This document shows, piece after piece, positions 52,218 to 61,844 of a DNA stretch of 64,000 nt. Below the pieces are notes generated by a model. That model was not told where the DNA came from and made no database searches. It worked only from the letters and a program-made list of their open reading frames with translations. Numbering within the stretch: the first letter of the stretch is position 1; each line of letters begins with the position of its first letter. The stretch covers positions 1 through 64,000 of the forward strand of contig CALXYL010000005.1 of the NCBI GenBank assembly GCA_944392985.1. Reading direction: 5' to 3'. This stretch comes from an uncultured Spirochaetaceae bacterium. Lineage in GTDB: Bacteria; Spirochaetota; Spirochaetia; Sphaerochaetales; Sphaerochaetaceae. The translations under genes and the position numbers were made by a program.

Positions 52218-53696
52218 ATGGACGTTAGGGTTCGCTATGCGCCATCGCCCACCGGCTTGCAGCATATCGGGGGCATTCGTACAGCGCTGTTCAACTATTT
52301 CTTCGCTAAGGCAAACGGGGGGAAGTTCATCCTCCGTGTTGAGGACACGGACAGGGAGAGGTATTCGGATGAGTCCCTGGAGGATCTCTACAGCACGCTT
52401 GACTGGCTGGGCATCAAATGGGACGAGGGGCCTGTCGTAGGTGGGCCATATGGTCCATATATCCAGTCGGAACGTTTTGATTTATATAAGGAGTATGCCG
52501 AAAAGCTCGTTGAAATGGGCAAGGCATACTACTGCTTCTGCACACCTGAGCGGCTTGAGGAGGTAAGGAAGCAGCAGGTTGAATCGAAGAGCGAATACCA
52601 GGGGTATGACAGGCACTGCGCCCATCTTTCCGATTCGGAGATCAAGGAGAATCTGAGGCAGGGAATCAAGCCCGTGATCAGATTCCGCGTGCCTACTGAA
52701 GGCAAGACGACCTTCCATGACATCCTCATGGGGGATATCTCGCGCCGTAACCGCGATATCTCGCCAGATCCCATCCTTCTCAAGAGCGATGGCTTCCCGA
52801 CATACCATCTTGCGAATGTCGTTGATGACCATCTGATGCATATAACCCATATCATGCGCGCCCAGGAATGGATTCCTTCCGGGCCTCTGCATGTGCTGCT
52901 GTATGAGGCTTTCGGCTGGGATGTGCCGCAATACTGCCATCTGCCGATGGTCATGGGCAAGGACGGGCAGAAGCTCTCAAAGCGCCATGGCTCGACAGCC
53001 GTCAGGGATTTCCGGGCAAAGGGTTATCTTCCTGAAGCGATTCTCAATTATGTGACGCTTGTTGGATGGTCACTTGATGGTTCCACTGAGTTCTTTTCAA
53101 AGGAAGCTCTCGAGAAGTGCTTCACGATGGAAGGCATCCACAAATCACCTGCCGTCTTTGATTACAAGAAGCTCGACTGGTTCAATGGCCAGTACATCAG
53201 GCAGGCTGACAATGATCGCCTTGCCTCGCTGATTGCGCCCTATCTGCAGGAAGCAGGGTACATGCATAAGCCCCTCACGGAGGAGGAGAGCGCGCTCCTT
53301 AGCCGCATCGTGCCACCGGTGAAGGAGAGGATGAAGGTTCTTTCCGATGCTGTCCCTCTCACTTCATTCCTCTTTGAGGACAGACCTGTGGAGGATAAGG
53401 CAGTCTATGTAGCGAAAGGCTCTGACGAGGCTTCCACTGCAGCTGCGCTTTCACGTGGCAGTGCCATCCTCCTTTCTGGCCTGAAAAGCGGTGAGGAGGA
53501 GAGCTCGATAGAGGAGAAGCTCTCAGCACTCGCTTCGGAGCTTGGCATCAAGGTAAACGGAGTATTCCAGCCCATAAGGGTTGCGATCACGAATTCAACT
53601 GTTTCGCTTCCTCTCTTCGATTCCATAAGGCTTCTTGGCATCGATGAGACGGAGAGACGCCTGATAAGGGCTGATAAGCTATTTGAGGAGAATTGA
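52218..53696 (+). CDS. gltX: glutamyl-tRNA synthetase
   Basis: This 492-residue class I synthetase has RYAPSPTGLQHIGGIRTALF at the start (HIGH motif), the KLSKRHG loop near 252 and a C-terminal anticodon-binding domain. ATG 52218 has AGGAG six bases upstream; ATG 52212 overlaps that site. It leads an aminoacyl-tRNA synthetase cluster with glyQS and tyrS. Confidence 0.96.
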   Translation: MDVRVRYAPSPTGLQHIGGIRTALFNYFFAKANGGKFILRVEDTDRERYSDESLEDLYSTLDWLGIKWDEGPVVGGPYGPYIQSERFDLYKEYAEKLVEMGKAYYCFCTPERLEEVRKQQVESKSEYQGYDRHCAHLSDSEIKENLRQGIKPVIRFRVPTEGKTTFHDILMGDISRRNRDISPDPILLKSDGFPTYHLANVVDDHLMHITHIMRAQEWIPSGPLHVLLYEAFGWDVPQYCHLPMVMGKDGQKLSKRHGSTAVRDFRAKGYLPEAILNYVTLVGWSLDGSTEFFSKEALEKCFTMEGIHKSPAVFDYKKLDWFNGQYIRQADNDRLASLIAPYLQEAGYMHKPLTEEESALLSRIVPPVKERMKVLSDAVPLTSFLFEDRPVEDKAVYVAKGSDEASTAAALSRGSAILLSGLKSGEEESSIEEKLSALASELGIKVNGVFQPIRVAITNSTVSLPLFDSIRLLGIDETERRLIRADKLFEEN

Positions 53697-53697
53697 T

Positions 53698-55026
53698 ATG
53701 GCAGAAGTCACAATGGACAAGATCGTGTCCCTTTGCCGCCGCCGCGGCTTCATATTCCAGTCGAGTGAGATCTATGGTGGTCTCAATGGTGCCTATGACT
53801 ATGGTCCGATGGGCGTTGATCTCAAGAACAACATCCGCGACTTCTGGTGGAAGGAGATGACGCAGCTCCATGATAATATCGTGGGGCTTGATGCGGCGAT
53901 CCTGATGCATCCGCGCGTCTGGGAGGCCTCCGGCCACGTCTCGAACTTCACTGACCCGATGGTTGACTGCAAGGTCTGCCATTCGCGTTTCCGCGCCGAT
54001 CAGATCGACCTCAGCGCAGCCTGCCCTGTGTGCGGCAACAAGGGCACGTTTACGGAGCCGAGGAACTTCAACCTTATGTTCCAGACCCATATCGGGCCGA
54101 CATCAGATGATGCCTCAGTCGTTTACCTCCGCCCGGAGACTGCGCAGGGCATCTATGTCAATTTCAAGAATGTCGTCCAGTCATCTCGCGTGAAGATCCC
54201 GTTCGGCATTGCCCAGATCGGGAAGTCTTTCCGCAATGAGATCACGACGAAGAACTTCATCTTCCGCTCCTGTGAGTTCGAGCAGATGGAGATGCAGTTC
54301 TTCTGCAAGCCAGGCACAGATGAGGAGTGGTTCCCTTACTGGAGGGAGCAGAGGATGGAGTATTACAAGAAGATGGGAATCCATCCAGAGCATCTGAGAT
54401 GGCATCAGCATGGACCTGATGAGCTGGCGTTCTATGCAAAGGATGCCTATGATATCCAGTTCCTCTTCCCGATGGGATGGCAGGAGCTTGAGGGTGTCCA
54501 TTCCCGCACCGATTACGATCTGTCGCAGCATCAGAAGTTCTCCGGCAAGGATCTGACATATCTTGATCCAGAGTCGAATGAGCGCTATGTGCCATACGTC
54601 GTGGAGACATCGGCAGGTCTGACGAGGAATGTCCTGATGGCGCTCTGCGATGCCTATGACGAGGAGGCGACACCTGAAGGGGATACACGCACAGTGCTCC
54701 ACTTCCATCCGGCCATCGCTCCTGTGAAGGTCGCTGTCCTGCCGCTTGTGAAGAAGGATGGTCTTGCTGAGTATGCTTCGGCTCTTGAGCATTCTCTCCG
54801 TGACGATTTCGTCACATTCTATGATCAGAGCGGTGCTGTAGGCCGCCGCTACAGGAGGATGGATGAAATCGGCACGCCGTACTGCGTCACCGTTGATTAC
54901 CAGACCCTTGAGGACCATACGGTCACTGTCCGCTTCCGTGATTCGATGAAGCAGGAGAGGGTTGGGGTGGATCATATTGTCCAGTTCATTCATGACGCGA
55001 TGAAGAGCTATGAGAGGGTCCTCTGA
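53698..55026 (+). CDS. glyQS: glycyl-tRNA synthetase, single-chain (alpha2) type
   Basis: The 442-residue class II enzyme has LCRRRGFIFQSSEIYGG near 12, HPRVWEASGHVSNF near 70 with a zinc-like CKVCHSRF and CPVCGN, and GIAQIGKSFRNEIT near 170. This is the alpha2 form, not the split alpha/beta form found in many bacteria. The start is one base after gltX; tyrS overlaps its stop. Confidence 0.95.
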   Translation: MAEVTMDKIVSLCRRRGFIFQSSEIYGGLNGAYDYGPMGVDLKNNIRDFWWKEMTQLHDNIVGLDAAILMHPRVWEASGHVSNFTDPMVDCKVCHSRFRADQIDLSAACPVCGNKGTFTEPRNFNLMFQTHIGPTSDDASVVYLRPETAQGIYVNFKNVVQSSRVKIPFGIAQIGKSFRNEITTKNFIFRSCEFEQMEMQFFCKPGTDEEWFPYWREQRMEYYKKMGIHPEHLRWHQHGPDELAFYAKDAYDIQFLFPMGWQELEGVHSRTDYDLSQHQKFSGKDLTYLDPESNERYVPYVVETSAGLTRNVLMALCDAYDEEATPEGDTRTVLHFHPAIAPVKVAVLPLVKKDGLAEYASALEHSLRDDFVTFYDQSGAVGRRYRRMDEIGTPYCVTVDYQTLEDHTVTVRFRDSMKQERVGVDHIVQFIHDAMKSYERVL

Positions 55027-56273
55027 TGAATAGTGCGATACAGACGCTGATCGATCGTGGCTTTGTAAATAACTGCACTGATTTCGAAGGGCTCTCCGAC
55101 CTGATGGACAAGGGGCCCGTCACATTCTACTGCGGTGTCGATCCGACAGGCCCGTCACTCCACGTCGGCCACATCGTGCCGTTCTTTGCCATGCACCATC
55201 TCCAGGAAGCCGGGCATAACCCGATCGCGCTTGTCGGCGGCGGTACTGGGCTTATCGGGGATCCATCGGGAAAGACCGAGATGCGAAAGATCCTCTCGGA
55301 GGAAACCATCGCATCCAACGTCAACGCGATAAAAGGTCAGCTGGGTAGGATCGTGGATTTCTCCGAGGAGCCGAAGCCTGGCCATGGAAAGGCCGTGATG
55401 ATGAACAATGCTGACTGGCTTGTAGACCTGAATTACATCAGGTTCCTCCGCGATGTCGGCGTTTACTTCTCAGTGAATAGGATGCTGACTTTCGAGGGGG
55501 TCAAGCAGCGTCTGGAGAGGGGGCTTTCCTTTATCGAGTTCAATTACCAGCTGCTGCAGTCATATGACTACAGGATGCTCAATGAACGGACTGGATGCCG
55601 CCTGCAGATCGGCGGTGCTGATCAGTGGGGCAATATCGTGGCAGGCATCGATCTGATACAGAGGATGGGTGGCGAGCAGTGCTATGGCCTGACATTCAAC
55701 CTCATCATGCGTGCTGACGGCAAGAAGATGGGCAAGAGCGAGAAGGGGGCGGTGTTCCTTTCTCCCGAGCTCTATTCACCTTATGATTTCTTCCAGTACT
55801 GGAGGAATGTCGCTGATGCCGATGCTGTGCGCTTCATGAAGCTCTTCACATTCATGTCACTTGATGAGATCAGGGAGTACGAGGATCCGAAGAGGAATAT
55901 CAATGAGGCGAAGGAGCGCCTTGCATATGAGGTGACGAAGATCATCCATGGCGAGGAGGAGGCGGAGAAGGCGAAGGCTGCAGCCGCAGCGCTCTTCGCT
56001 CCGTGCGGAGCAGGAAACAAGGAGGGGATGCCTTCCGTAACCGTTTTCAGGTCCGATCTTGAGAATGGGATCGGCGTTCTCGATCTCTATACCCGTTCCG
56101 GACTGACAAGCTCGAATGGAGAAGCAAGGCGCCTTGTGACGCAGGGCGGCGCGGAGATCAACGGACAGAGGATCTCAGATCCGAAGGCTGTGATAACCCT
56201 TTCCGATGCGGAGGATGGCGAGTTCATCCTGAAAGCTGGAAAGAAACGCTTCATGCGCGTCATACCTGAATGA
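55026..56273 (+). CDS. tyrS: tyrosyl-tRNA synthetase
   Basis: At 415 residues, this carries DPTGPSLHVGHIVPFFAMHH near 37 (HIGH motif as HVGH), GGADQWGNI near 198, KMGKSEKGAVFL near 234 (KMSKS) and a C-terminal S4 RNA-binding domain. It starts in a TGATG overlap with glyQS. A terminator follows. Confidence 0.96.
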   Translation: MNSAIQTLIDRGFVNNCTDFEGLSDLMDKGPVTFYCGVDPTGPSLHVGHIVPFFAMHHLQEAGHNPIALVGGGTGLIGDPSGKTEMRKILSEETIASNVNAIKGQLGRIVDFSEEPKPGHGKAVMMNNADWLVDLNYIRFLRDVGVYFSVNRMLTFEGVKQRLERGLSFIEFNYQLLQSYDYRMLNERTGCRLQIGGADQWGNIVAGIDLIQRMGGEQCYGLTFNLIMRADGKKMGKSEKGAVFLSPELYSPYDFFQYWRNVADADAVRFMKLFTFMSLDEIREYEDPKRNINEAKERLAYEVTKIIHGEEEAEKAKAAAAALFAPCGAGNKEGMPSVTVFRSDLENGIGVLDLYTRSGLTSSNGEARRLVTQGGAEINGQRISDPKAVITLSDAEDGEFILKAGKKRFMRVIPE

Positions 56274-56277
56274 CGGG

Positions 56278-56320
56278 AAGGCCATCTGATGGGAATACCT
56301 GACGATGGCCTTTCCTTTCC
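56278..56320 (+). terminator. terminator of the gltX-glyQS-tyrS operon
   Basis: AAGGCCATC (56278-56286) pairs with GATGGCCTT (56304-56312), followed by the T-rich TCCTTTCC. Confidence 0.75.
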
Positions 56321-56379
56321 TGGTTTCTCATCATACTTTAATGTTGAGGTGTTATCTTCTGGTCATGGAGGAAACAGAA

Positions 56380-57099
56380 ATGAAGAAAGCAATCGCAATC
56401 ATAATGGTTCTCGCACTCTCCCTGAGCGTGCTCGTGGCATCGGTTACTGAGGATGAGGCTGTGTCCATCGCCCTCTCTGACGCAGGCATTGCAAGGGAGG
56501 ATGCCGAATGGCTCAGATCCCATAGGGACCGTGATGATGGGCGTCTGTACTATGATGTGGAGTTCCGTTCCGCTGACGGCAAATGGGAGTATGAGATCGA
56601 CAGCGAGAGCGGCCGAATCGTTGGGTTTGAGTTCGATGAGGAGAAGGCAAGGGCCATTCCTTCCGGAGGAATTGACAGGGCTGAAGCCGAGCGTGTTGCG
56701 CTCTCTGATGCTGGTCTTGGGCGCGGGGATGTCTCCGCATTCAGGATGGAGAGCGACCGTGAGCATGGCATGCTCATCTATGAGGTCAGCTTCCGCACCT
56801 CTGATTCTGAATATGAGTATGATATAAGCAGCGAGGATGGATCTGTACTGAAGGCATCTTGGGAGAAGAGGGGACGTGTCAGGGGAGACCGTGATTCCCG
56901 CCTTTCCAATGATGAAGCGGAATCCATCGCGCTTGAGGCAATAGGCGGCGACGCTGATAGGATCTCAGTCTGGGAGGAGCGCGATGATGGACGCTACTGG
57001 TATGAAGCCACTGCTGAGATCGATGGCTATAGGTTCGAGGTTGATATCGCGGGGACAGGTGAGGTTGTCTCCATCGAAAGAAGCCTCAGAGGATTCTGA
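56380..57099 (+). CDS. exported PepSY-domain protein
   Basis: The 239-residue product has a signal peptide (KKAIAIIMVLALSLSVLVAS) and three successive PepSY-type units. Each pairs a TEDEAVSIALSDAGI-like helix with a strand region such as LYYDVEFRSADGKWEYEID. PepSY domains often inhibit proteases or bind envelope partners. GGAGG precedes ATG 56380. It is transcribed alone. Confidence 0.85.
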   Translation: MKKAIAIIMVLALSLSVLVASVTEDEAVSIALSDAGIAREDAEWLRSHRDRDDGRLYYDVEFRSADGKWEYEIDSESGRIVGFEFDEEKARAIPSGGIDRAEAERVALSDAGLGRGDVSAFRMESDREHGMLIYEVSFRTSDSEYEYDISSEDGSVLKASWEKRGRVRGDRDSRLSNDEAESIALEAIGGDADRISVWEERDDGRYWYEATAEIDGYRFEVDIAGTGEVVSIERSLRGF

Positions 57100-57129
57100 T
57101 GAATGTGCCGCCGGAAGGCGGCATTCATC
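57098..57129. terminator. long stem spanning two convergent stops
   Basis: A stem of about 14 bp (GATGAATG..GCCGCC with GGCGGC..ATTCATC, loop GGAA) overlaps the stop codons of both the PepSY gene and the gene at 57128. It lacks a T-run but may serve both. Confidence 0.6.
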
Positions 57130-57475
57130 ATCTCTGTCTGAATGATACTGCGGCGTCCCACCTTCCAGCTGCTGCCTTGAGTCCTTCTGCATCCCTGATC
57201 TTCCCGATCCTGGTATACGAATGCTCTGCTGTGAGTGAATCGTAGAAGAGGACGATGCAGGATGCCCCGAAGAGCATGATGTCGCCAGGCTCTATCTTCC
57301 CGACTGGCTCTGCAGCTGCAGGCAGCTTCCTGGATATATACCTGCACTTCTCGTTTCCGTTGAGATCCTCCATCTCGAAGGAAAGCGGAAGCATCTCCAT
57401 GAACGCATTTCCTGTGCTGCTTTCAGCGATGTCTGCGATGAAATCCCTTCCGTTGACAGTTGCTGTTATCTCCAT
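57128..57475 (-). CDS. cyclophilin-like fold protein
   Basis: The 115-residue protein matches the small cyclophilin-like family: ITATVNGRDFIADIAESSTG, MLPLSFEMEDLNGNEKCRYI and GDIMLFGASCIVLFYD ending in SYTRIGKIRDAEGL. Members look like cyclophilins but lack prolyl isomerase evidence. It overlaps lysA by ten bases, as the last gene of the lysine operon. Confidence 0.85.
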   Translation of the reverse strand: MEITATVNGRDFIADIAESSTGNAFMEMLPLSFEMEDLNGNEKCRYISRKLPAAAEPVGKIEPGDIMLFGASCIVLFYDSLTAEHSYTRIGKIRDAEGLKAAAGRWDAAVSFRQR

Positions 57476-58743
57476 TTCCCAACCTCCGCCATCAGCTTCC
57501 TTTCCGGAAGCATCGTACGTACATAATCATCATATGTCTCAGCTCTCCTGATCATGTATATCCCATCATCCTCGATGAGATACTCCGCGCTCCTCAGTTT
57601 CGCATTGTAGTTGAACCCCATCGAATGTCCATGCGCCCCGGTATCATGTATCGCCAGGATATCTCCTTTCCCAAGTTCTGGGAGGGGGCGGTCTACAGCG
57701 AATTTATCATTGTTCTCGCATAGCGATCCTGTCACATCGTAGATATGGTCCCTCTCCATGCCCTCCTTGCCGATGACACTGATATGATGGTAGGCGCCGT
57801 AGAGGGCAGGCCTCATGAGGTCAGCCATCGAGGCATCAAGGCCGGCATAGTCCTTGTACTTGTGCGCGATATGTCTCACACGCGTTATAAGCCAGCCATA
57901 TGGCCCTGTGATGCAGCGTCCGCATTCAAAGGACAGCCTTACGTCATTGAGCCCTTTTTCCTCTATCATCTCATGATAGAGATCATGCAGACGTGACGAA
58001 AGATGAGAAAAGGAGATGGCGGTATCCTCTGGGCGGTAAGGTATCCCGATGCCTCCTCCCATATCGATCTGCTCTATGCTTATCCCGGTCTCCTCCTTTA
58101 TTCTTCCCACAAGTGAGAAGAGCATCCTCCCAGTCTCTGTGATGTAGTCCTCGTTGAGCTCATTTGAAGCGACCATCGTATGGAGCATGAAGTGCTTCAC
58201 CCCATGTTCCGAAGCCAGACGGAAGCACTGAACGATCTGATCATCCCTGACGCCGTACTTCGCTTCGACGGGATTCCCGATGATGGCATTGCCGGTTCTT
58301 CCCGGTCCTGGATTGTAGCGGAACGAGATCGTCTCAGGCAGTTTGCCGCATACCCTGATGACATCATCAATGTGGGATATATCATCGAGATTGATGATTG
58401 CTCCGAGCCTGAAAGCCTCCGCGAATTCCTCATCCGGGGTATCATTGGAAGTGAACATGATCCGCTCTCCGGGGATTCCCGCTTCTGTTGCGAGCCTCAG
58501 CTCAGGAAGGGAGGAGCAGTCCGCACCGAATCCTTCCTCTGCAAGCAGCCTCAGGATCGATATATTCGGCAGCGCCTTCACAGCGAAGTAGTTGATGAAG
58601 CCTTCCGACCAGGAGAACGCCTTTCTCATCGCCCTGGCATTCGCTCTTATCGCGCGGCCATCATAGATATGGAACGGTGTGCCGAGGTGTTCTGCCAGGT
58701 TCCTGATCGAATCATCCGCAAGCGGCAGCTTCTTCTCAGTCAT
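57466..58743 (-). CDS. lysA: diaminopimelate decarboxylase
   Basis: This 425-residue PLP enzyme has the lysine motif NYFAVKALPN near 56, the GGGIGIPY loop near 235, the CGRC-type ECGRCITGPYG near 275 and a C-terminal NYNAKLRSAEY. It decarboxylates meso-diaminopimelate to lysine. Its start overlaps dapL by ATGA. A diaminopimelate epimerase, needed between DapL and LysA, is not in this window. Confidence 0.93.
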   Translation of the reverse strand: MTEKKLPLADDSIRNLAEHLGTPFHIYDGRAIRANARAMRKAFSWSEGFINYFAVKALPNISILRLLAEEGFGADCSSLPELRLATEAGIPGERIMFTSNDTPDEEFAEAFRLGAIINLDDISHIDDVIRVCGKLPETISFRYNPGPGRTGNAIIGNPVEAKYGVRDDQIVQCFRLASEHGVKHFMLHTMVASNELNEDYITETGRMLFSLVGRIKEETGISIEQIDMGGGIGIPYRPEDTAISFSHLSSRLHDLYHEMIEEKGLNDVRLSFECGRCITGPYGWLITRVRHIAHKYKDYAGLDASMADLMRPALYGAYHHISVIGKEGMERDHIYDVTGSLCENNDKFAVDRPLPELGKGDILAIHDTGAHGHSMGFNYNAKLRSAEYLIEDDGIYMIRRAETYDDYVRTMLPERKLMAEVGKWR

Positions 58744-59969
58744 CGCACAGCCTCCGCGATTGCATTCACAGCCTTTTCGATATCCTCCTTGTGCCCATAT
58801 GCAGATACACGCACATATCCTTCTCCAGCCCTGCCGAATCCTGAGCCGGGTGTAACGGCGGTATGGGCCTTGTCGAGAAGGAAATCGAAGAAATCCCAGC
58901 TTGTCATGCCATCAGGGCAGGCTACCCACACGTAGGGGCTGTCCACGCCTCCAGTGCAGGAAAGGCCGGCTTTCTGGAGCCCATCCAGTATGATGCGGGC
59001 GTTGTCCTTGTAGTATCTGACGAGTCCGAGGCATTCCTTGCGCCCTTCCTCAGATAGAGCGGCGAGCCCTCCGCTCTGGGAGATGTTCGAGGCGCCGTTG
59101 AAGAATGTACACTGCCGTCTGTTCCATATGCGGTGGATCTCTCCCTCCGGCGCATCTTCTGCCTTCAGCGTCTCCGGAACGATCGACCAGCCAAGCCTTA
59201 CACCGGTGAATCCTGCGTTCTTTGAGAACGATCCGATCTCTATCGCACAGTCCTCCGCTCCTTCGATCTCATAGATGGAATGGGGGATGCCTTCTGTCTC
59301 GATATAATCCGAATAGGCGCTGTCGAAGATGATGATGGCATTCTCCCTGTGCGCATAGTCTACAAAGGCCCTGAGCCTGTCCGCTGTTGCCACTGCTCCC
59401 GTGGGATTGTTCGGGAAGCAGAGGTAGATCAGATCCGCATGCTCCTCTGGAGGTTCTGCGACAAAGCCATTCGAGGCATCGGATCTCATATATACGATGC
59501 TGCTGTAGCCTCCTTTGCTGCTGTCATAGGCACCTGTATGGCCACCCGCGACTGAGGAGTCGACATAGACAGGGTAGGAAGGATCCTGCACCGCGGGAAT
59601 GGAAGAGCGGGAGAAGATCGACTGTATGTTCGCCGCATCGCTTTTCGCCCCATCGGAGATGAAGAAGCTGGAAAGGGGAAGGCAGACACCATACTCCTTC
59701 CTGTAATGCTCCATAAGCGCTTCCCTTAGTGCTGTATCCCCCTGTTCATCTCCGTATCCGGTGTATGTCCTCCTGTCCGAGAGCATGCAGATCCTCTTCT
59801 TCATCGCCTCTGCAATATGAGGGGTTATCGGTTCTGTCGTGTTCCCTATGCTCAGCCTCATGACATCTGCACCCGGGTTCCTTTCCTGCCAGCGCCTTAT
59901 CCTCCTGGCAACCTCCGGGAAAAGATATCCCGATTCAAGACGTGCGAAATCCTCACTGATCCTCGCCAT
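58740..59969 (-). CDS. dapL: LL-diaminopimelate aminotransferase
   Basis: The 409-residue class I/II aminotransferase has VMRLSIGNTTEPITP near 37, YLCFPNNPTGA near 185, and the PLP-binding lysine in GSFSKNAGFTG (about K250), followed by GVRLGW. This is the DapL pattern. DapL makes LL-diaminopimelate straight from tetrahydrodipicolinate, bypassing the succinylase route. The ATG overlaps the dapA stop. Confidence 0.93.
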   Translation of the reverse strand: MARISEDFARLESGYLFPEVARRIRRWQERNPGADVMRLSIGNTTEPITPHIAEAMKKRICMLSDRRTYTGYGDEQGDTALREALMEHYRKEYGVCLPLSSFFISDGAKSDAANIQSIFSRSSIPAVQDPSYPVYVDSSVAGGHTGAYDSSKGGYSSIVYMRSDASNGFVAEPPEEHADLIYLCFPNNPTGAVATADRLRAFVDYAHRENAIIIFDSAYSDYIETEGIPHSIYEIEGAEDCAIEIGSFSKNAGFTGVRLGWSIVPETLKAEDAPEGEIHRIWNRRQCTFFNGASNISQSGGLAALSEEGRKECLGLVRYYKDNARIILDGLQKAGLSCTGGVDSPYVWVACPDGMTSWDFFDFLLDKAHTAVTPGSGFGRAGEGYVRVSAYGHKEDIEKAVNAIAEAVR

Positions 59970-60874
59970 CAGATCATCCCTCCTTCGATGCAGCCCTGCA
60001 CCCTTTCGACAGCTTCCATGAGCACCCTTCTGTGCTCTGGTGATTCCAGAGGGCACATGGGAAGCCTGAATGACTCTCTGCACCAACCCATGCGCGCCAT
60101 CGCTGTCTTGACGGGTATCGGATTGGTTTCGATGAAGAGCGCGGAGAAGAGAGGGGAGAGGACTGCCTCGATCCTTTCCGATTCGTCCCAGTTGCCTTCA
60201 AGCTCAGAGTGGATCATCCTCACCATCTCCCGTGGAAAGAGGTTGGAGGCGACGGATATCACGCCATCACCACCCATGCGTATCAGATTGAGAGCGAGAT
60301 TGTCATCTCCGGAGAGCACTGAGAAGCCGCTGCTTGTCGTTTCTATCACATTCCCCATCTGCTCAAGAGAGCCAGAGGCTTCCTTGACAGCGACGATGTT
60401 GCTGCAGTCCCTTTCGAGGCTGGATAGCGTCTCTGTTTCGAGATTCACACCAGTCCGCCCCTTGATGTTGTATAGGATGCAGGGGATGCGCACGGATTCC
60501 GCGATAGCGCGGAAATGGAGATACAGGCCCTTCTGTGTCGGCTTGTTGTAGTACGGATTGACAAGGAGAAGTGCATCCGCGCCTGCATCCTCTGCGTGCT
60601 GGGAGAGCCTGATCGCCTCTGTAGTCGCATTGGATCCCGTTCCGGCAATGACCGGCACGCGTCCCTTTGCGTACTTTATCGTCTGTGCTATGACGCGGTC
60701 ATGCTCTTCATGGGAAAGAGTAGGGCTCTCTCCTGTCGTTCCGCATGGAACCAGGCCGTCGATGCCTGCTTCTATCTGGTTCTCGACTATCCTCTCCAAT
60801 GCCTGGTAGTCAACAGTCCCGATATCCGTGAATGGTGTGATCAGTGCTGTGTAGACACCTCTGAACTCATGCAT
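59969..60874 (-). CDS. dapA: 4-hydroxy-tetrahydrodipicolinate synthase
   Basis: This 301-residue aldolase has PCGTTGESPTLSHEEH near 43, Tyr in CILYNIKGRTGV (about Y135) and Schiff-base Lys in IVAVKEASG (about K164). It condenses pyruvate with aspartate semialdehyde. ATG 60874 has AGGAGG eight bases upstream; 60880 is also possible. It overlaps dapB. Confidence 0.94.
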   Translation of the reverse strand: MHEFRGVYTALITPFTDIGTVDYQALERIVENQIEAGIDGLVPCGTTGESPTLSHEEHDRVIAQTIKYAKGRVPVIAGTGSNATTEAIRLSQHAEDAGADALLLVNPYYNKPTQKGLYLHFRAIAESVRIPCILYNIKGRTGVNLETETLSSLERDCSNIVAVKEASGSLEQMGNVIETTSSGFSVLSGDDNLALNLIRMGGDGVISVASNLFPREMVRMIHSELEGNWDESERIEAVLSPLFSALFIETNPIPVKTAMARMGWCRESFRLPMCPLESPEHRRVLMEAVERVQGCIEGGMI

Positions 60875-61634
60875 GTTCATTTCCTCCTCTGATTGAAGCG
60901 ATGAGGTCATCCATCGTGTAGAATCCTGGGGAAGCGGCAGCTATCCATCGAGCAGCCATGATCGCTCCCTCGGCGAATCCTTCCCTGGTCCTTGCCCTGT
61001 GTGTGATCTCGATTGTATCGAACGGGCTGTCGAGCATAAGGGTATGCGTACCCGGAACTGCCCCGACTCGTTCTGAGGCGATGGAAATGGCCTCTTCTGC
61101 GATCGGGCCGCAGGATGCATCTGTCTCGATCCGTTCCTTCCTGTCCACCGTCCTGAGTATCCTTTCTGCGGCCATCAGTGCCGTTCCTGATGGAGCGTCA
61201 GCCTTTGCCCTGTGGTGCACTTCTGATATAGCTGCATCATAGGAAGGGAACTGGTTGATCAGGCGTCCTGCGTCCTCCACGAGGGAGAGGAAGATGTGAA
61301 CACCTATCGAGAAATTGGCTGACCATATGATCCGCGCCTTGCCATTGCCGATATCCTCCTGAAGGCCAGGCAGGCTGTCATACCATCCTGTGGTGCCTAT
61401 TACGGCCGGAAGCGCAAGATCGGCGTATAGCCTGATGTTATCTGCTTCGGCCGCAGCTGAAGAGAAGTCGATCACCACGTCGCTTGATGCCAGGCTCTCC
61501 CTGGAGAGGAGAGCGTGCGTTGCTCCTTCTGCAGCGGGGTCGATCACAGCGGATACCGTATCAGTTCCTTCTTCCTCCACCATCCGCTTTATGAGCCTTC
61601 CCATCCTTCCATAGCCTACGATCGCTATCCTCAT
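60867..61634 (-). CDS. dapB: 4-hydroxy-tetrahydrodipicolinate reductase
   Basis: The 255-residue reductase has the NAD(P) loop IAIVGYGRMGRLI, GTTGWYDSL near 92, NFSIGVHIFL near 120 and the substrate region EVHHRAKADAPSGTA near 150. It makes tetrahydrodipicolinate. It leads the lysine operon. ATG 61637 is one codon upstream and also possible. The region upstream is very AT-rich. Confidence 0.93.
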   Translation of the reverse strand: MRIAIVGYGRMGRLIKRMVEEEGTDTVSAVIDPAAEGATHALLSRESLASSDVVIDFSSAAAEADNIRLYADLALPAVIGTTGWYDSLPGLQEDIGNGKARIIWSANFSIGVHIFLSLVEDAGRLINQFPSYDAAISEVHHRAKADAPSGTALMAAERILRTVDRKERIETDASCGPIAEEAISIASERVGAVPGTHTLMLDSPFDTIEITHRARTREGFAEGAIMAARWIAAASPGFYTMDDLIASIRGGNEHA

Positions 61635-61696
61635 CATATCCTCCTTCCTTTGTATGGTAGAAGAAAATAACGGAAATGTCTATATAATAACATTAA

Positions 61697-61710
61697 GTTA
61701 TTTTAATAAC
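61697..61710. promoter_or_regulatory. inverted repeat upstream of the lysine operon
   Basis: GTTATT-TT-AATAAC is a perfect 6-bp dyad. AATAAC occurs three times within 61660-61710. It lies upstream of dapB and is a candidate regulatory site. The dapB leader is too short for a lysine riboswitch. Confidence 0.45.
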
Positions 61711-61781
61711 ACAATGTCAGCTGTTCTCCATTCATCTTGACTGAATAGCGCTTTCAATATATGTTCTTATGGTGTCCGATA

Positions 61782-61810
61782 TTGACGGTGGCAGGCTCTT
61801 CTGTTACCAT
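61782..61810 (+). promoter_or_regulatory. promoter of rpmF-acpP-rnc
   Basis: TTGACG (61782-61787), 17 bases, TACCAT (61805-61810); GGAGAGG follows before rpmF. Confidence 0.6.
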
Positions 61811-61844
61811 CGGCGGATGGTATAACAGAATGGAGAGGTGAGAA

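Noticed and set aside
61638-61740. Lysine riboswitch ahead of dapB
   Set aside because: The transcribed leader is too short and AT-rich, and none of the conserved stems was seen.
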